Notes: generated by a model not told the origin, from the letters alone. Positions 7,571-17,081 are shown, counted from the first letter of the stretch. The stretch: DNA of 27,465 nucleotides from QAMX01 sp964515055 (GCA_964515055.1 CAZEUG010000022.1:1-27465); one strand, 5' to 3'. Numbers and translations are program-made.

Positions 7571-10500
7571 TCAGTATGCAATCTTGATGGTTTTGATCTC
7601 GAACGGACGGAGCGTCAGCGGAATGCTGCTTGAGGTGTCCAGCGTCCGCTGCGTTTCCTCCAGCATATTGGTCTCCCATACGCCGGTCGGCTCGAAGCCC
7701 AGATGCAGCATGGTGTTGGTGCGCCCGCCTTCCGATTCATACAGACGCAGAATCAGTGCGCGTTCGCGGTCTTCACACGGCTTGATCGTCTCAATGACAA
7801 CGTTCGAATCGTCCGTCTGTGCGAAGGACGTAACGGCTGCACCGCCGCGGACAACGAGATGCTTCACGTTCAGCAGATAGGCCGGACGGACAACCGATTC
7901 AGCAGAGAATCCGCTGGCGTGCGGCAGGAAGGAGTACTCACAGTAATGCTTCCCGTGGTCACCCGTGAAGTCCGGACGGACACCACCGCGGTGCAGCGTC
8001 AGACGGAGCTGACCGCCGAACGCGGAAATTCCGTATTTGCAGTCGTTCAAAATGGCGACGCCGTAATTCTGCTCGGACAGATCAGTATATTTGTGGTTCA
8101 GGACCTCAAACTTGGCCTGTTCGACTGAATTGTTGCGCGTGGTCGGACGTTTCAGATAGCCGAACTGGATTTCCTGACGGACGAAATCGGAGAAGACGTC
8201 TGTATCGAAAGCCGTTTTCAGCAGTCGGTGATCGTCGTTCCAATCCATCAGTGTCTCGAAACGAACTTCCGGCGAATCGGCGTAGAAAATCATATCCTGC
8301 GTCAACGTTGATTTGGCGGTCAGACGGTAGGAACGGCGAATCCGGAATTCCACACTGCCGTTGGAAACGACGGATTCGCTCAGCAGCTGTGCTGACGGAC
8401 GGAATTTCAGCTCGACATCCGCGTCGATATCCCAGTTGTCCCAGCCGGCCGGAACATCCTCGGCGAGCAGGAACGTGTTGAGCGGGTATCCTTCACCGCA
8501 CAGCTCACGCGCCGCAGTCCGGTCATAGAAGGAGGAAATGGTTCCGTCCTCTGTGAATGTGACGGTTGCAAACGGCGTTTCCAGCGTTTTTCCGTCATAG
8601 GCGAAGCTGCTGACCGATTCGGATGCACCGCATTCGTCCAGCTGCACCGATGCATACGGCGCGATCGTCAGACCGCCAACGGCGAGCTTTTCTTCCCCGC
8701 GAACGGTGCTGACTCTCTGTGTTCTGTAGCCGGAGACGCCCGAAACGGAGCCATCCAGATACAGGACATCGTTGCGCTCAAAGGAGGACGGGTTATAGAC
8801 TGTCAGATGCTTGGCTGTATCGTCGCGATTCAGCAGCGAATCAGTCAGCTGATGTGCCTGTGCGAGCAGCGCCGTCATTTCATCCTTGGCCTGATGGTTG
8901 GCACGCGGAATGCAGGTGCCGGGCAGAATGTCGTGGAACTGGTTGACCAGCAGCGTGTTCTGCATCTCACGGAACGCTTCGTCCGAAGCGATTTCCTGTG
9001 CCGCAACAGCGCGGGCAACCGTCAGCACCTCCAGATTGTGCAGCGCGATTTCAGACAGGCGGTTGTTCCGCTTGATTTCGTGCTGGTTGGTCAACGTGCC
9101 GCGGTGGAGCTCCAGATACAGCTCACCGGCATAGGTAGCCGGATCCTGAACCTCCGCTTCCAGACGCTTCATGAAATCGGAAACAGTCGTGTATTCGTAT
9201 TTCGGGCAGCCTTCCAGGTCCTTGCAGCGGAGGGAATGCTCGATCTGATCCCACTGCGGGCCGCCGCCGCCATCGCCGAACCCGAAGGAGATGAGCTTGC
9301 TTTGCGAAACATTCTTCTGGCGCACCGAATCGTTGCCCTTTTTGTTGTGCAGAAGCGGCATGACCTCGTGCGGCAGGGTGCCGATGTGGGTCTTATTGAA
9401 GTGTGCAAAGACGGTGGTGCCGTCAATGCCCTTCCAGTAGAAGGAATCATAGGGGAACGGGTTGGTGTCGTTCCAGGCAATTTTTGTGGTCAGGAAGTAA
9501 TGAACATCACAGCCCTGCATGATCTGCGGAATGGCGGCGGAGTAACCAAAGGTATCCGGCAGCCAGAAAGCGTCGGACGTGTAACCGAAATGCTCACGCG
9601 TAAAGCGCTGCCCCCAAAGGAACTGACGAATCATGGATTCACCGGACGTGATGTTGCAGTCGCATTCTACCCAGACACCGCCGTTGGGCTCATACCGACC
9701 CTCGGCGACCTTCTCACGAATCCGCTCAAAGAGCTCCGGGTAATGGCGGCGAATCATATCGCTGTGATAGGAGGAACTCTGGACAAATTTGTATTCCGGG
9801 TACTGCTCCATCAGGTTCATCTGGTTGGAGGAGGTACGCGCGCACTTCTTGATCGTCTCGTCGATGTGCCAGAGCCACGCCGTGTCCATATGGCTGTGGC
9901 CGATCAGCCCGACATACGGAACCGTCGCGTTACCGTTGGTGCGAGCCAGAGACGGCGCCATTACCGCCAGCCCTTCTTCGAGAGCGGCGTCAAAGGTTGC
10001 ACGATCCACATCGTCCGGCGAATAATAGACGATCTCGTGCAGATGGACGAGGACGTTCTCAATCTCTGCCCGACGATACGAGCTGTCGTCCAGTGCGTCA
10101 TACAGGCTGAGCAGCGTCTGCAAATCAAAGAGGAACTTGGTCACCAGCTCGTTGCGGACGCAGAGGTCAATCGTCTGATAGGTAAATCGGAAATCGGAAC
10201 GGGGACGCGTCTCAAAGGGCTGTTCGCCCATGACGTAGTGCCCGGCGTAGAATTCAATGGCCAGCTCCAGCGTTTGACCGGCAGACGGATGCTGGGCAAT
10301 CATATCGCAGTAGTGGTTGCCGTGCCCGGTGACGACGATTTTTGTCGCATAGGTGCCCATCGGCTTGCCGTCTACCCAAAGCATCGCCTCATACCCGCCG
10401 ACCGACGGACGCAGGAAGAGCGGGCGACCGGCCAGCGATTCCGGCACCGTGTAGCTCGATTTGAACCAGCAGTAGGTTCCTTCGCCGCCCCAGATATCGC

Positions 10501-10669
10501 CTGTGGAAATGGGGGTGTAGGTGACGTCCGGAATCGAATGATACTGCTCCGGCGTCTCGAATTTTTCAAAAGGAAGGGAACAGACCTTTTCAAAGATCAT
10601 CGGATCCAGCATATTGCAGAAACGACGGAGCTTCGAAAGACAACGTGTGATCTGAACATCATTAAGCAT
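7571..10669 (-). CDS. GH38 alpha-mannosidase
   Basis: A 1032-residue protein of the size usual for bacterial GH38 enzymes, retaining glycosidases that cut alpha-mannosyl linkages with a zinc ion. An N-terminal beta-sandwich (about 50-220) reads WFKSSYTVPESLAGRPLFLR and so on. The catalytic domain starts with GHSHMDTAWLWHIDET near residue 255 (zinc ligands His and Asp). The nucleophile Asp lies in FWLPDTFGYSAAIPQI near residue 370. GVWVECDCNITSGESMIRQF between them is also family-typical. C-terminal beta domains follow. There is no signal peptide, so it probably acts in the cytoplasm on imported mannosides. The start at 10669 (MLNDVQITR) has AAAGG nine bases ahead; the ATG at 10687 is possible but has no visible ribosome site. 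The exact linkage specificity is not readable. Confidence 0.93.
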   Translation of the reverse strand: MLNDVQITRCLSKLRRFCNMLDPMIFEKVCSLPFEKFETPEQYHSIPDVTYTPISTGDIWGGEGTYCWFKSSYTVPESLAGRPLFLRPSVGGYEAMLWVDGKPMGTYATKIVVTGHGNHYCDMIAQHPSAGQTLELAIEFYAGHYVMGEQPFETRPRSDFRFTYQTIDLCVRNELVTKFLFDLQTLLSLYDALDDSSYRRAEIENVLVHLHEIVYYSPDDVDRATFDAALEEGLAVMAPSLARTNGNATVPYVGLIGHSHMDTAWLWHIDETIKKCARTSSNQMNLMEQYPEYKFVQSSSYHSDMIRRHYPELFERIREKVAEGRYEPNGGVWVECDCNITSGESMIRQFLWGQRFTREHFGYTSDAFWLPDTFGYSAAIPQIMQGCDVHYFLTTKIAWNDTNPFPYDSFYWKGIDGTTVFAHFNKTHIGTLPHEVMPLLHNKKGNDSVRQKNVSQSKLISFGFGDGGGGPQWDQIEHSLRCKDLEGCPKYEYTTVSDFMKRLEAEVQDPATYAGELYLELHRGTLTNQHEIKRNNRLSEIALHNLEVLTVARAVAAQEIASDEAFREMQNTLLVNQFHDILPGTCIPRANHQAKDEMTALLAQAHQLTDSLLNRDDTAKHLTVYNPSSFERNDVLYLDGSVSGVSGYRTQRVSTVRGEEKLAVGGLTIAPYASVQLDECGASESVSSFAYDGKTLETPFATVTFTEDGTISSFYDRTAARELCGEGYPLNTFLLAEDVPAGWDNWDIDADVELKFRPSAQLLSESVVSNGSVEFRIRRSYRLTAKSTLTQDMIFYADSPEVRFETLMDWNDDHRLLKTAFDTDVFSDFVRQEIQFGYLKRPTTRNNSVEQAKFEVLNHKYTDLSEQNYGVAILNDCKYGISAFGGQLRLTLHRGGVRPDFTGDHGKHYCEYSFLPHASGFSAESVVRPAYLLNVKHLVVRGGAAVTSFAQTDDSNVVIETIKPCEDRERALILRLYESEGGRTNTMLHLGFEPTGVWETNMLEETQRTLDTSSSIPLTLRPFEIKTIKIAY

Positions 10670-10701
10670 GCATTTCAACCTTTCCATGTTCTGATACCTA
10701 T

Positions 10702-10730
10702 ATTATAACGGAAAAACGCGCAGAAAACAA
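10702..10730 (-). promoter_or_regulatory. Sigma-A-type promoter for the alpha-mannosidase gene
   Basis: On the minus strand TTGTTT (plus 10725-10730) is followed after 17 bases by a perfect TATAAT (plus 10702-10707), some 30 bases before the start codon. The gene thus has its own promoter and is not just the tail of the arginine operon. Confidence 0.72.
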
Positions 10731-10742
10731 GGGCATCGCCCG

Positions 10743-10773
10743 AAAAAATCCCAGAGGCTCCAAAAGCCGCCTC
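10743..10773 (-). terminator. Probable terminator of the arginine operon
   Basis: Read on the minus strand, GAGGC and GCCTC (plus 10769-10773 and 10754-10758) form a short stem followed five bases later by TTTTTT (plus 10743-10748). It lies upstream of the mannosidase promoter, the expected place to stop readthrough from carB-dapF. The stem is short, so the call is tentative. Confidence 0.42.
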
Positions 10774-10938
10774 CATTGGACTCACCCGCCCATGAACCAT
10801 CCCCAAAAAACACGAACCAGCGCCGCCATCAAACCACCCACATCGATGCATTCCGAATTTACGGCGAACAGGTGCGATTTGCGCGTCTGGATGGAAAACA
10901 GGCACAGATGCTCCATCGAAGCACACCCAATAGGCAAC

Positions 10939-10976
10939 CAACAGGCAGCCGCATTGTAGAGTGCAGCTGCCTGTTG
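10939..10976. repeat. Inverted repeat just after carB-dapF
   Basis: CAACAGGCAGC (10939-10949) is the exact reverse complement of GCTGCCTGTTG (10966-10976), with a 16-base loop. It begins 37 bases past the carB-dapF stop codon. It lacks a clear T-run on the minus strand, so it may protect the transcript 3' end rather than terminate it. Nothing else credible was seen between 10774 and 11013. Confidence 0.5.
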
Positions 10977-11013
10977 AAACTGTTTTCTTGCAATCAGAGG
11001 GGAAGGCGATGCC

Positions 11014-14000
11014 TCAGTATTCCACTTCGCCCTCGTAGATCAGCCGGGCATTGCCTGTGAGCCAGACGCCTTCATCGGTGTACCGCACAATCAGATCGCC
11101 GCCGCGAACCTTGACGGTCACGTCGCTGCCCTTGTGGCAGAACCCGTTTTCAACTGCGGCTACAACCGCAGCACACGCACCGGTACCGCAGGCCCAGGTT
11201 TCACCGTTCCCACGCTCCCAGACACGCATTTTCAGCGTGGATTCGTTGACAACGCGGACAAATTCCGTGTTGACGCGCTCCGGGAAGAGCGGGTTGTTTT
11301 CAAAGAGCGGCCCCGTATTTTCCAGATCAACCTCGTCCACGCGGGAACAGAAGACGACGCAATGCGGGTTCCCAACGGAAACACAGGTCACGCGATACTC
11401 CTGATCACCCACCGTGATCGGCCGATCAATGACGGAATCGCCCTCCAGAAGCACCGGCAAACTCGCCGGACGCAGATCGGCGCGCCCCATGCTGACCTGA
11501 ACGGAACCAACGGCTCCGTTGAACGAATAGAGCCGGAGCTCTTTCAGCCCGCTGGCCGTTTCAATAGTCAATTCGTCCTTCTTGCAAATGCCCTTGTCAT
11601 ACAGGTATTTGCCAACGCATCGGATGCAGTTGCCGGCCATTCGGCCTTCACTGCCGTCTGCGTTGAAAATCCGCATCCTGGCATCTGCAATCTCCGAATG
11701 CTCCATCAGGACAATGCCGTCGCCGCCGATTCCGTGATGGCGGTCGGTCGCCGTGATGGACAGCGATTCCGGACAGGTGATTTGTCCGTCGAAGTTGTCG
11801 AAGAAGATATAGTCGTTGCCGGAGCCTTCCATTTTGGAAAAATGCAGCTTCTGCCGGCTCGAACGCAGATGGTTGATATCCACCAGCTCCGTGTTGTACA
11901 GGTGATAGCGGCTGGCCAGAATGTCAGCCAGCGCATTGGCCGTATCCAGCGAAGTGAGGCAGGCAATGCCCAACTGCAACGCGCGGCGGTTCAACCGGAT
12001 GAAATCATCGATATACTGTTGCTTTTTGTGGGAAGCAGTATAGATGATGTAATCAATCTCGTGATTTTCCAGCCGCTGCAAAATTTCATCTGAATCGCTG
12101 AGCTTTTCCACAATCGTCACATCGATGCCGGACGCGGCGATTTCGGCACCCGTTCCCGGCGTGGCGTAAATCCGCAGATGGAGATCGTCCAGCTTCTTCA
12201 ACAGACTCGGCAGCTCATAGCGATCCATGGGCTTCAGCGACAGCAGCACACCGGCACGGTGTCCGGGCGTGGAGGCATCCAGACGGAACCCGGCAGAGAC
12301 GAGTCCCTTGAAGAGCGCCTCTTCCAGCGTGCGGCCAATGCCGAGCACCTCGCCGGTCGATTTCATTTCCGGACTCAGCGTCGTGTTGACGTCGGACAGC
12401 TTTTCAAAGGAGAACACGGGAACCTTGACCGCAAAGTACGGCGGATACCGATACAACCCGGTTCCGTAGCCCAGATCCCGGAGCTTGGCACCGACCATGA
12501 TGCGCGTGGCCAGATCGACCATGGGGACGCCGGTCACCTTGCTGATATAGGGGATGGTGCGGGAAGCGCGGGGGTTGACCTCAATGACGTAGAGCTCATT
12601 TTCATAGATCAGATACTGGATGTTGACCAGCCCGCGGACGCCGAGACTCAGCGTCAGCTTGGTGGAACAGTCGATCACGTGCTCCAGCATCGGGTCGCTG
12701 ATGTTGAACTGCGGATAAACGGCAATGGAATCGCCGCTGTGGACACCGGCACGCTCAATATGCTCCATGACGCCGGGAATCAGGACGTCGGTTCCGTCGG
12801 AAATGACGTCAACCTCCAGCTCCATTCCCATCATGTATTTGTCCACAAGCACCGGATTTTCAATTTTCCCGGACAGAATGATGTCCATGTAGTGCTCTAC
12901 ATCAGCCGGGGAATAGGCGATGGTCATGTTCTGCCCGCCAATGACGTAGGACGGACGAATCAGAACCGGATACGTCAGCTCCTCCGCAGCGGCCAACGCC
13001 TCTGCTTTGCTCAACGCAGTCATGCCGCGGGGACGGCGAATCGAGAACTGCTCCAGCAGCGCATCAAACCGCCCGCGATCCTCAGCAATGTCGATGCTTT
13101 CCGCACTCGTTCCGAGAATGGCAATCCCGTGGTCGCTGAGGAACTGCGTCAGTTTGATGGCGGTCTGACCGCCAAATGCAACCACCACGCCGACCGGATG
13201 CTCCACCTCAATGACGTTCATGACGTCTTCCGGCGTCAACGGCTCAAAGTACAGGCGATCGGCCGTATCGAAATCGGTGGAAACCGTTTCCGGATTGTTG
13301 TTGATGATGATGACTTCGTATCCAAGCTTCCGGAGCGTCCAGACGCAGTGAACCGACGAATAGTCGAACTCGATGCCCTGGCCGATGCGAATCGGGCCGG
13401 AGCCGAGGACAATGATCCGCTTCCGCGAGGTGTCTGTCGTGCTGGCACGAGCTTCGCAGAACTCGTCATACGTCGAATAAAAGTACGGCGTCTCTGCGTC
13501 GAACTCCGCTGCGCACGTATCAACCATCTTATACACCGCGTGGCGGTGCGCCGGGATGGCCTGTCCGCTGATGCGCTCAATGGCACCATCCGGATAACCC
13601 AGCTCCTTGGCGCGGAGATAAAGGGGCTCCGTCAGCGGCTCTGCGGCGAGCTCTGCTTCCAGCGCGGCCAGATTGGCCAGACGCGCTAAAAACCAGCGGT
13701 CGATGCGTGTGATTTCGTAGATCCGGTCGATTGAGATACCGGCTTTGATCGCGGCAAAGATCGTGAACAGCCGCCGATCATCCGGCACAGCGAGCAGCGC
13801 ATCCCAATCGCCGGAGATGGGCGAGCGGGCATTCAACGTATCCTGGCCGATTTCCGCACCGCGCACCGCTTTCATCAGCGCTGCTTCAAAGGTGCGACCA
13901 ATCGCCATGACCTCACCGGTCGCCTTCATCTGTGTCCCCAGTCGACGGCTGGCTCCCGCAAACTTGTCAAACGGCCACTTCGGGAATTTGACAACGACGT

Positions 14001-15054
14001 AGTCCAGCGCCGGTTCAAAACAGGCACAGGTCTTTCCGGTAACGGCGTTGGTGATTTCATCCAGCGTATATCCCAGTGCAATGTAGGTGGTGACCTTTGC
14101 AATCGGATAGCCGGTCGCCTTGGAGGCCAGTGCGGAGGAGCGGGAAACACGGGGGTTGACCTCAATGACGGCATACTGGAAGCTGTTGGGGTCGAGTGCA
14201 AACTGACAGTTGCAGCCGCCCTCAATGCCCAATTCGGAGATAATATCCAGTGAGGCGCTGCGCAGCATCTGATATTCCCGATCAGACAGCGTCAGAGCGG
14301 GTGCTGCGACGATGGAGTCCCCCGTGTGGACGCCGACCGGATCAACATTTTCCATGCTGCAAACGGCAATGACGTTGCCCGTGTGGTCACGCATGACCTC
14401 AAACTCGATTTCCTTCCAGCCGAAAATATATTTTTCAACCAGCACCTGCGTGATGGGGGAGAGCATCAATCCGTTTTTGGCAATCGGAATCAATTCTTCC
14501 CGGCTGTATGCAACGCCGCCGCCCGCACCGCCCAGCGTGAAGGCAGGACGGATGATGACCGGGTAGCCGATTTCGTCGGCAATCCGGATGGCACCCTCCA
14601 GATCATTGGTGACCTCTGAGGGGATGACCGGCTGCCCGATTTTCAGCATGGTGTCGCGGAACAGCTGACGATCCTCCGCTTTGTCGATGGCTTCGGCGTT
14701 GGTACCCAGGAGCCGGACGTTCATCTTGTCCAGGAAGCCCTCGTGCGAGAGCTGCATGGCGATGGTCAAGCCGGTCTGACCGCCGAGGGAAGCGAGCAGA
14801 CTGTCCGGTCGCTCCTTCTCGATGATGCGACGGACGGTTTCCGCGTTCAGCGGTTCCAGATAGATTTCATCGGCGAGCATCGAATCCGTCATGATGGTGG
14901 CGGGGTTGGAATTGACCAGAACCACGTCCAACCCCAGTGATTTTAAGACACGACAGGCCTGTGCGCCTGCATAGTCGAATTCGGCTGCCTGACCGATGAC
15001 AATCGGGCCGGAGCCGATGACAAGAACTTTTTTGATTTCAGGATGCTTCGGCAT
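11014..15054 (-). CDS. carB: CarB-DapF fusion: carbamoyl-phosphate synthase large chain + diaminopimelate epimerase
   Basis: A single 1346-codon frame. Residues 1-1068 are a complete CarB: two ATP-grasp halves (GSGPIVIGQAAEFDYAGAQA at the start, GSGPIRIGQGIEFDYSSVHC in the middle; GGQTGLTIAMQL and GGQTAIKLTQFL) and a C-terminal MGS-like regulatory domain. Residues about 1069-1346 are a complete DapF: KMEGSGNDYIFF, RHHGIGGDG, NADGSEGRMAGNCIRC, GNPHCVVF, ERGNGETWACGTGACAA. CarB makes carbamoyl phosphate with CarA; DapF interconverts LL- and meso-diaminopimelate for lysine and cell wall. No stop, start codon with ribosome site, or frame change is seen at the joint. The first catalytic Cys of DapF is Ala (residue 1140), with Cys at 1143; the second Cys, in ACGTGACA, is kept. 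The start at 15054 gives the standard MPKHPEIKKVLVIGSG; the ATG at 15087 is not supported. It is the last gene of the arginine operon. Confidence 0.93.
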   Translation of the reverse strand: MPKHPEIKKVLVIGSGPIVIGQAAEFDYAGAQACRVLKSLGLDVVLVNSNPATIMTDSMLADEIYLEPLNAETVRRIIEKERPDSLLASLGGQTGLTIAMQLSHEGFLDKMNVRLLGTNAEAIDKAEDRQLFRDTMLKIGQPVIPSEVTNDLEGAIRIADEIGYPVIIRPAFTLGGAGGGVAYSREELIPIAKNGLMLSPITQVLVEKYIFGWKEIEFEVMRDHTGNVIAVCSMENVDPVGVHTGDSIVAAPALTLSDREYQMLRSASLDIISELGIEGGCNCQFALDPNSFQYAVIEVNPRVSRSSALASKATGYPIAKVTTYIALGYTLDEITNAVTGKTCACFEPALDYVVVKFPKWPFDKFAGASRRLGTQMKATGEVMAIGRTFEAALMKAVRGAEIGQDTLNARSPISGDWDALLAVPDDRRLFTIFAAIKAGISIDRIYEITRIDRWFLARLANLAALEAELAAEPLTEPLYLRAKELGYPDGAIERISGQAIPAHRHAVYKMVDTCAAEFDAETPYFYSTYDEFCEARASTTDTSRKRIIVLGSGPIRIGQGIEFDYSSVHCVWTLRKLGYEVIIINNNPETVSTDFDTADRLYFEPLTPEDVMNVIEVEHPVGVVVAFGGQTAIKLTQFLSDHGIAILGTSAESIDIAEDRGRFDALLEQFSIRRPRGMTALSKAEALAAAEELTYPVLIRPSYVIGGQNMTIAYSPADVEHYMDIILSGKIENPVLVDKYMMGMELEVDVISDGTDVLIPGVMEHIERAGVHSGDSIAVYPQFNISDPMLEHVIDCSTKLTLSLGVRGLVNIQYLIYENELYVIEVNPRASRTIPYISKVTGVPMVDLATRIMVGAKLRDLGYGTGLYRYPPYFAVKVPVFSFEKLSDVNTTLSPEMKSTGEVLGIGRTLEEALFKGLVSAGFRLDASTPGHRAGVLLSLKPMDRYELPSLLKKLDDLHLRIYATPGTGAEIAASGIDVTIVEKLSDSDEILQRLENHEIDYIIYTASHKKQQYIDDFIRLNRRALQLGIACLTSLDTANALADILASRYHLYNTELVDINHLRSSRQKLHFSKMEGSGNDYIFFDNFDGQITCPESLSITATDRHHGIGGDGIVLMEHSEIADARMRIFNADGSEGRMAGNCIRCVGKYLYDKGICKKDELTIETASGLKELRLYSFNGAVGSVQVSMGRADLRPASLPVLLEGDSVIDRPITVGDQEYRVTCVSVGNPHCVVFCSRVDEVDLENTGPLFENNPLFPERVNTEFVRVVNESTLKMRVWERGNGETWACGTGACAAVVAAVENGFCHKGSDVTVKVRGGDLIVRYTDEGVWLTGNARLIYEGEVEY

Positions 15055-15090
15055 TGTAAACCCAAACCTTTCAAAAGCGCGCCACAAACG

Positions 15091-16173
15091 TCAGCGTGTG
15101 ACGATGGAAGAAACAAACTGACGGAAAAGACTGCCGGTGTCTTTCGGTCCCGCGCAGGCCTCCGGGTGAAACTGGACGGAAGCGGCGTGAATCTCCGGAT
15201 AGACCATTCCTTCACAGGTTCCGTCGTTGGCATTGATAAACCACTGCGCCGCGCCGAACGCCTTCAGCGAATCGGCAAGGACGGCGTATCCGTGATTCTG
15301 ACTGGAAATAAAGACGCGGCCGGTTTCCAGATTCTTGACGGGCTGATTCGTGCCGCGGTGCCCGTATTTTAATTTCTCGGTTCGTCCGCCTGCTGCCAGC
15401 GCCAGAAGCTGATGTCCCAGACAGATGCCAAAGATCGGGCATTTTCCGAGCAGCTTGGCGAGCTCAGCGATGCATTCGGTATTTTCCGCCGGGTCACCCG
15501 GCCCATTGGAGAGCAAAATGCCATCTGGATGGAGCGCGAGGATTTCCTCCGCAGGCGTTTGCGAAGGAACAGAAATCACCCGACAGCCGCAGGCTAAGAG
15601 AGCACATTCAATGTGGCGCTTGGCACCGTAATCGATCAGAACAATGGTCGCACAGGCCGGACTGTCCGGTTCCAGAATCTGGACAGCCGAACCGGTCACA
15701 GCTTTCACTGCATTCACAACCCGATACGAACGGAGTGCATCCAAATCCACAAGCGCCGGGTCGGATACAATGGCGGCATTCATGACGCCGCGTGCGCGAA
15801 TCAGACGCGTCAGCTGACGGGTGTCGATGCCGCAGACGCCGGGAATCCCATGCTCCTTCAGAAAACAATCCACCGTCGTCTCCGAACGGAAGTTGGAAGG
15901 GGTTTCACAGGGGTCGTAGCAGACGTAGCCGCGCACAACACTGCGATCTGATTCAAAATCCGCCGAAATCATGCCGTAGTTGCCGATGGCAGGGAAGGTC
16001 TGCATCACGATCTGCCCGTAATAGCTGGGGTCTGTCAGCGTTTCAATGTAACCGCCCATGCCGGTCGTGAAAACCAGCTCCCCAAGGGTATCGACTGGTG
16101 CGCCGAAACGTTTCCCGGTGAACACCTCACCGGACTCCAAAACAATGGATACAGAGTCTTTGAAAGCTGTCAT
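15091..16173 (-). CDS. carA: Carbamoyl-phosphate synthase small chain (glutamine amidotransferase)
   Basis: A 360-residue CarA of normal length. The N-terminal CPSase domain begins SIVLESGEVFTGKRFGA. The C-terminal class I glutaminase has the nucleophile Cys in FGICLGHQLLALAAGG, the conserved RGTNQPV and QNHGYAV segments, and His/Glu of the triad in VQFHPEACAGP. It releases ammonia from glutamine and channels it to CarB, encoded 36 bases downstream. The start ATG at 16173 overlaps the argF stop as ATGA, which suggests translational coupling. A longer frame opens at 16197 but adds non-family residues inside argF. Placed inside the arg operon, this copy most likely feeds arginine synthesis, though it may also serve pyrimidines. 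Confidence 0.97.
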   Translation of the reverse strand: MTAFKDSVSIVLESGEVFTGKRFGAPVDTLGELVFTTGMGGYIETLTDPSYYGQIVMQTFPAIGNYGMISADFESDRSVVRGYVCYDPCETPSNFRSETTVDCFLKEHGIPGVCGIDTRQLTRLIRARGVMNAAIVSDPALVDLDALRSYRVVNAVKAVTGSAVQILEPDSPACATIVLIDYGAKRHIECALLACGCRVISVPSQTPAEEILALHPDGILLSNGPGDPAENTECIAELAKLLGKCPIFGICLGHQLLALAAGGRTEKLKYGHRGTNQPVKNLETGRVFISSQNHGYAVLADSLKAFGAAQWFINANDGTCEGMVYPEIHAASVQFHPEACAGPKDTGSLFRQFVSSIVTR

Positions 16174-17081
16174 ACGGATTCGCCCATCAATGTACACAGA
16201 ACAGCCTTTTGTGCATGCAGACGGTTTTCTGCTTCGTCAAATATTTCATCTGCATGTGCCTCAAACACATCGGCAGTGATCTCTTCGCCTCTGTGCGCGG
16301 GCAGACAATGGAGAACCATGGCGTTCGGCGCGGCGCATTTCAGAACGTCCGCGTTCAGCTGGTAGCCTTCGAACGCCTGACGGCGCATGGCAGCTTCGCC
16401 TTCCTGCCCCATGGACGCCCAGACATCCGTGTACAGCACGTCTGCACCCTGAACCGCATCCATGACAGAGGATGTCATCTCAAACGAACCGTTTTCCCTG
16501 GCCCAGGCGACAATGTCGCTGTCCGGCTGGTAGTTGTCCGGACAGGCAATGGCCACCTTCATGCCCATCTTGATGCCGCCGACAATCAGCGAGTTGGCCA
16601 TGTTGTTCCCGTCGCCGACAAAGCAGAGCTTCAGTCCCTTGAAATTGCCCTTGCGCTCCCGGATGGTCATCAGGTCAGCCAGCACCTGGCAGGGATGCGC
16701 ATAGTCCGTCAGGCCGTTGATGATCGGAATCGAGCCGTACTGCGCCAACGCCTCCACATCGGACTGCGCAAAGGTTCGAATCATAATTCCGTCCAGATAC
16801 CGCGACAGCACGCGTGCCGTATCCTCAATCGGCTCACCGCGCCCGATCTGCAGGTCATGCCCACTCAGAAAGAGCGCCGAGCCGCCCAGCTCATACATAC
16901 CGACTTCAAAGGAGACACGGGTACGGGTGGAGGACTTTTCAAAAATCATCCCCAGCGTTTTGCCGGCCAGACGCTTGGTGTCAATGTGGTGCTTTTTTTC
17001 GTATTTCAGCTGATCGGCCAGGTTCAGAATGTCCGTCATTTCGGACGGGGAAAGATCCATCAGCTTTAACAGGTGTTTCAT
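16170..17081 (-). CDS. argF: Ornithine carbamoyltransferase
   Basis: A 303-residue enzyme that joins carbamoyl phosphate and ornithine to citrulline in the cytoplasm. Carbamoyl phosphate-binding residues are in EKSSTRTRVSFEVGM (STRTR) and YAHPCQVLADL (HPCQ). The ornithine loop HCLPAHRGEEIT holds the catalytic Cys of the HCLP motif, which distinguishes it from aspartate carbamoyltransferase. The start ATG overlaps the argD stop as ATGA, and GGAGG lies ten bases ahead inside argD. Its stop overlaps the carA start in the same way. Confidence 0.97.
   Translation of the reverse strand: MKHLLKLMDLSPSEMTDILNLADQLKYEKKHHIDTKRLAGKTLGMIFEKSSTRTRVSFEVGMYELGGSALFLSGHDLQIGRGEPIEDTARVLSRYLDGIMIRTFAQSDVEALAQYGSIPIINGLTDYAHPCQVLADLMTIRERKGNFKGLKLCFVGDGNNMANSLIVGGIKMGMKVAIACPDNYQPDSDIVAWARENGSFEMTSSVMDAVQGADVLYTDVWASMGQEGEAAMRRQAFEGYQLNADVLKCAAPNAMVLHCLPAHRGEEITADVFEAHADEIFDEAENRLHAQKAVLCTLMGESV

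Noticed and set aside
8807..10708. Plus-strand open frame of 633 codons
   Set aside because: Complete antisense shadow of the GH38 mannosidase, whose catalytic motifs are clear on the minus strand.
10675..10941. 88-codon minus-strand frame between carB-dapF and the mannosidase gene
   Set aside because: It covers the mannosidase promoter and the likely terminator, has no ribosome site and no recognisable family.
11814..11832. Separate start for dapF inside the fused gene
   Set aside because: The only ATG (at 11832, minus strand) lies within the conserved KMEGSGNDY motif and has no ribosome site ahead, so independent translation is not supported.
12178..13689. Plus-strand open frame of 503 codons
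   Set aside because: Antisense to the carB part; composition is rich in His, Arg and Gln as expected from reverse reading, and no domain is visible.
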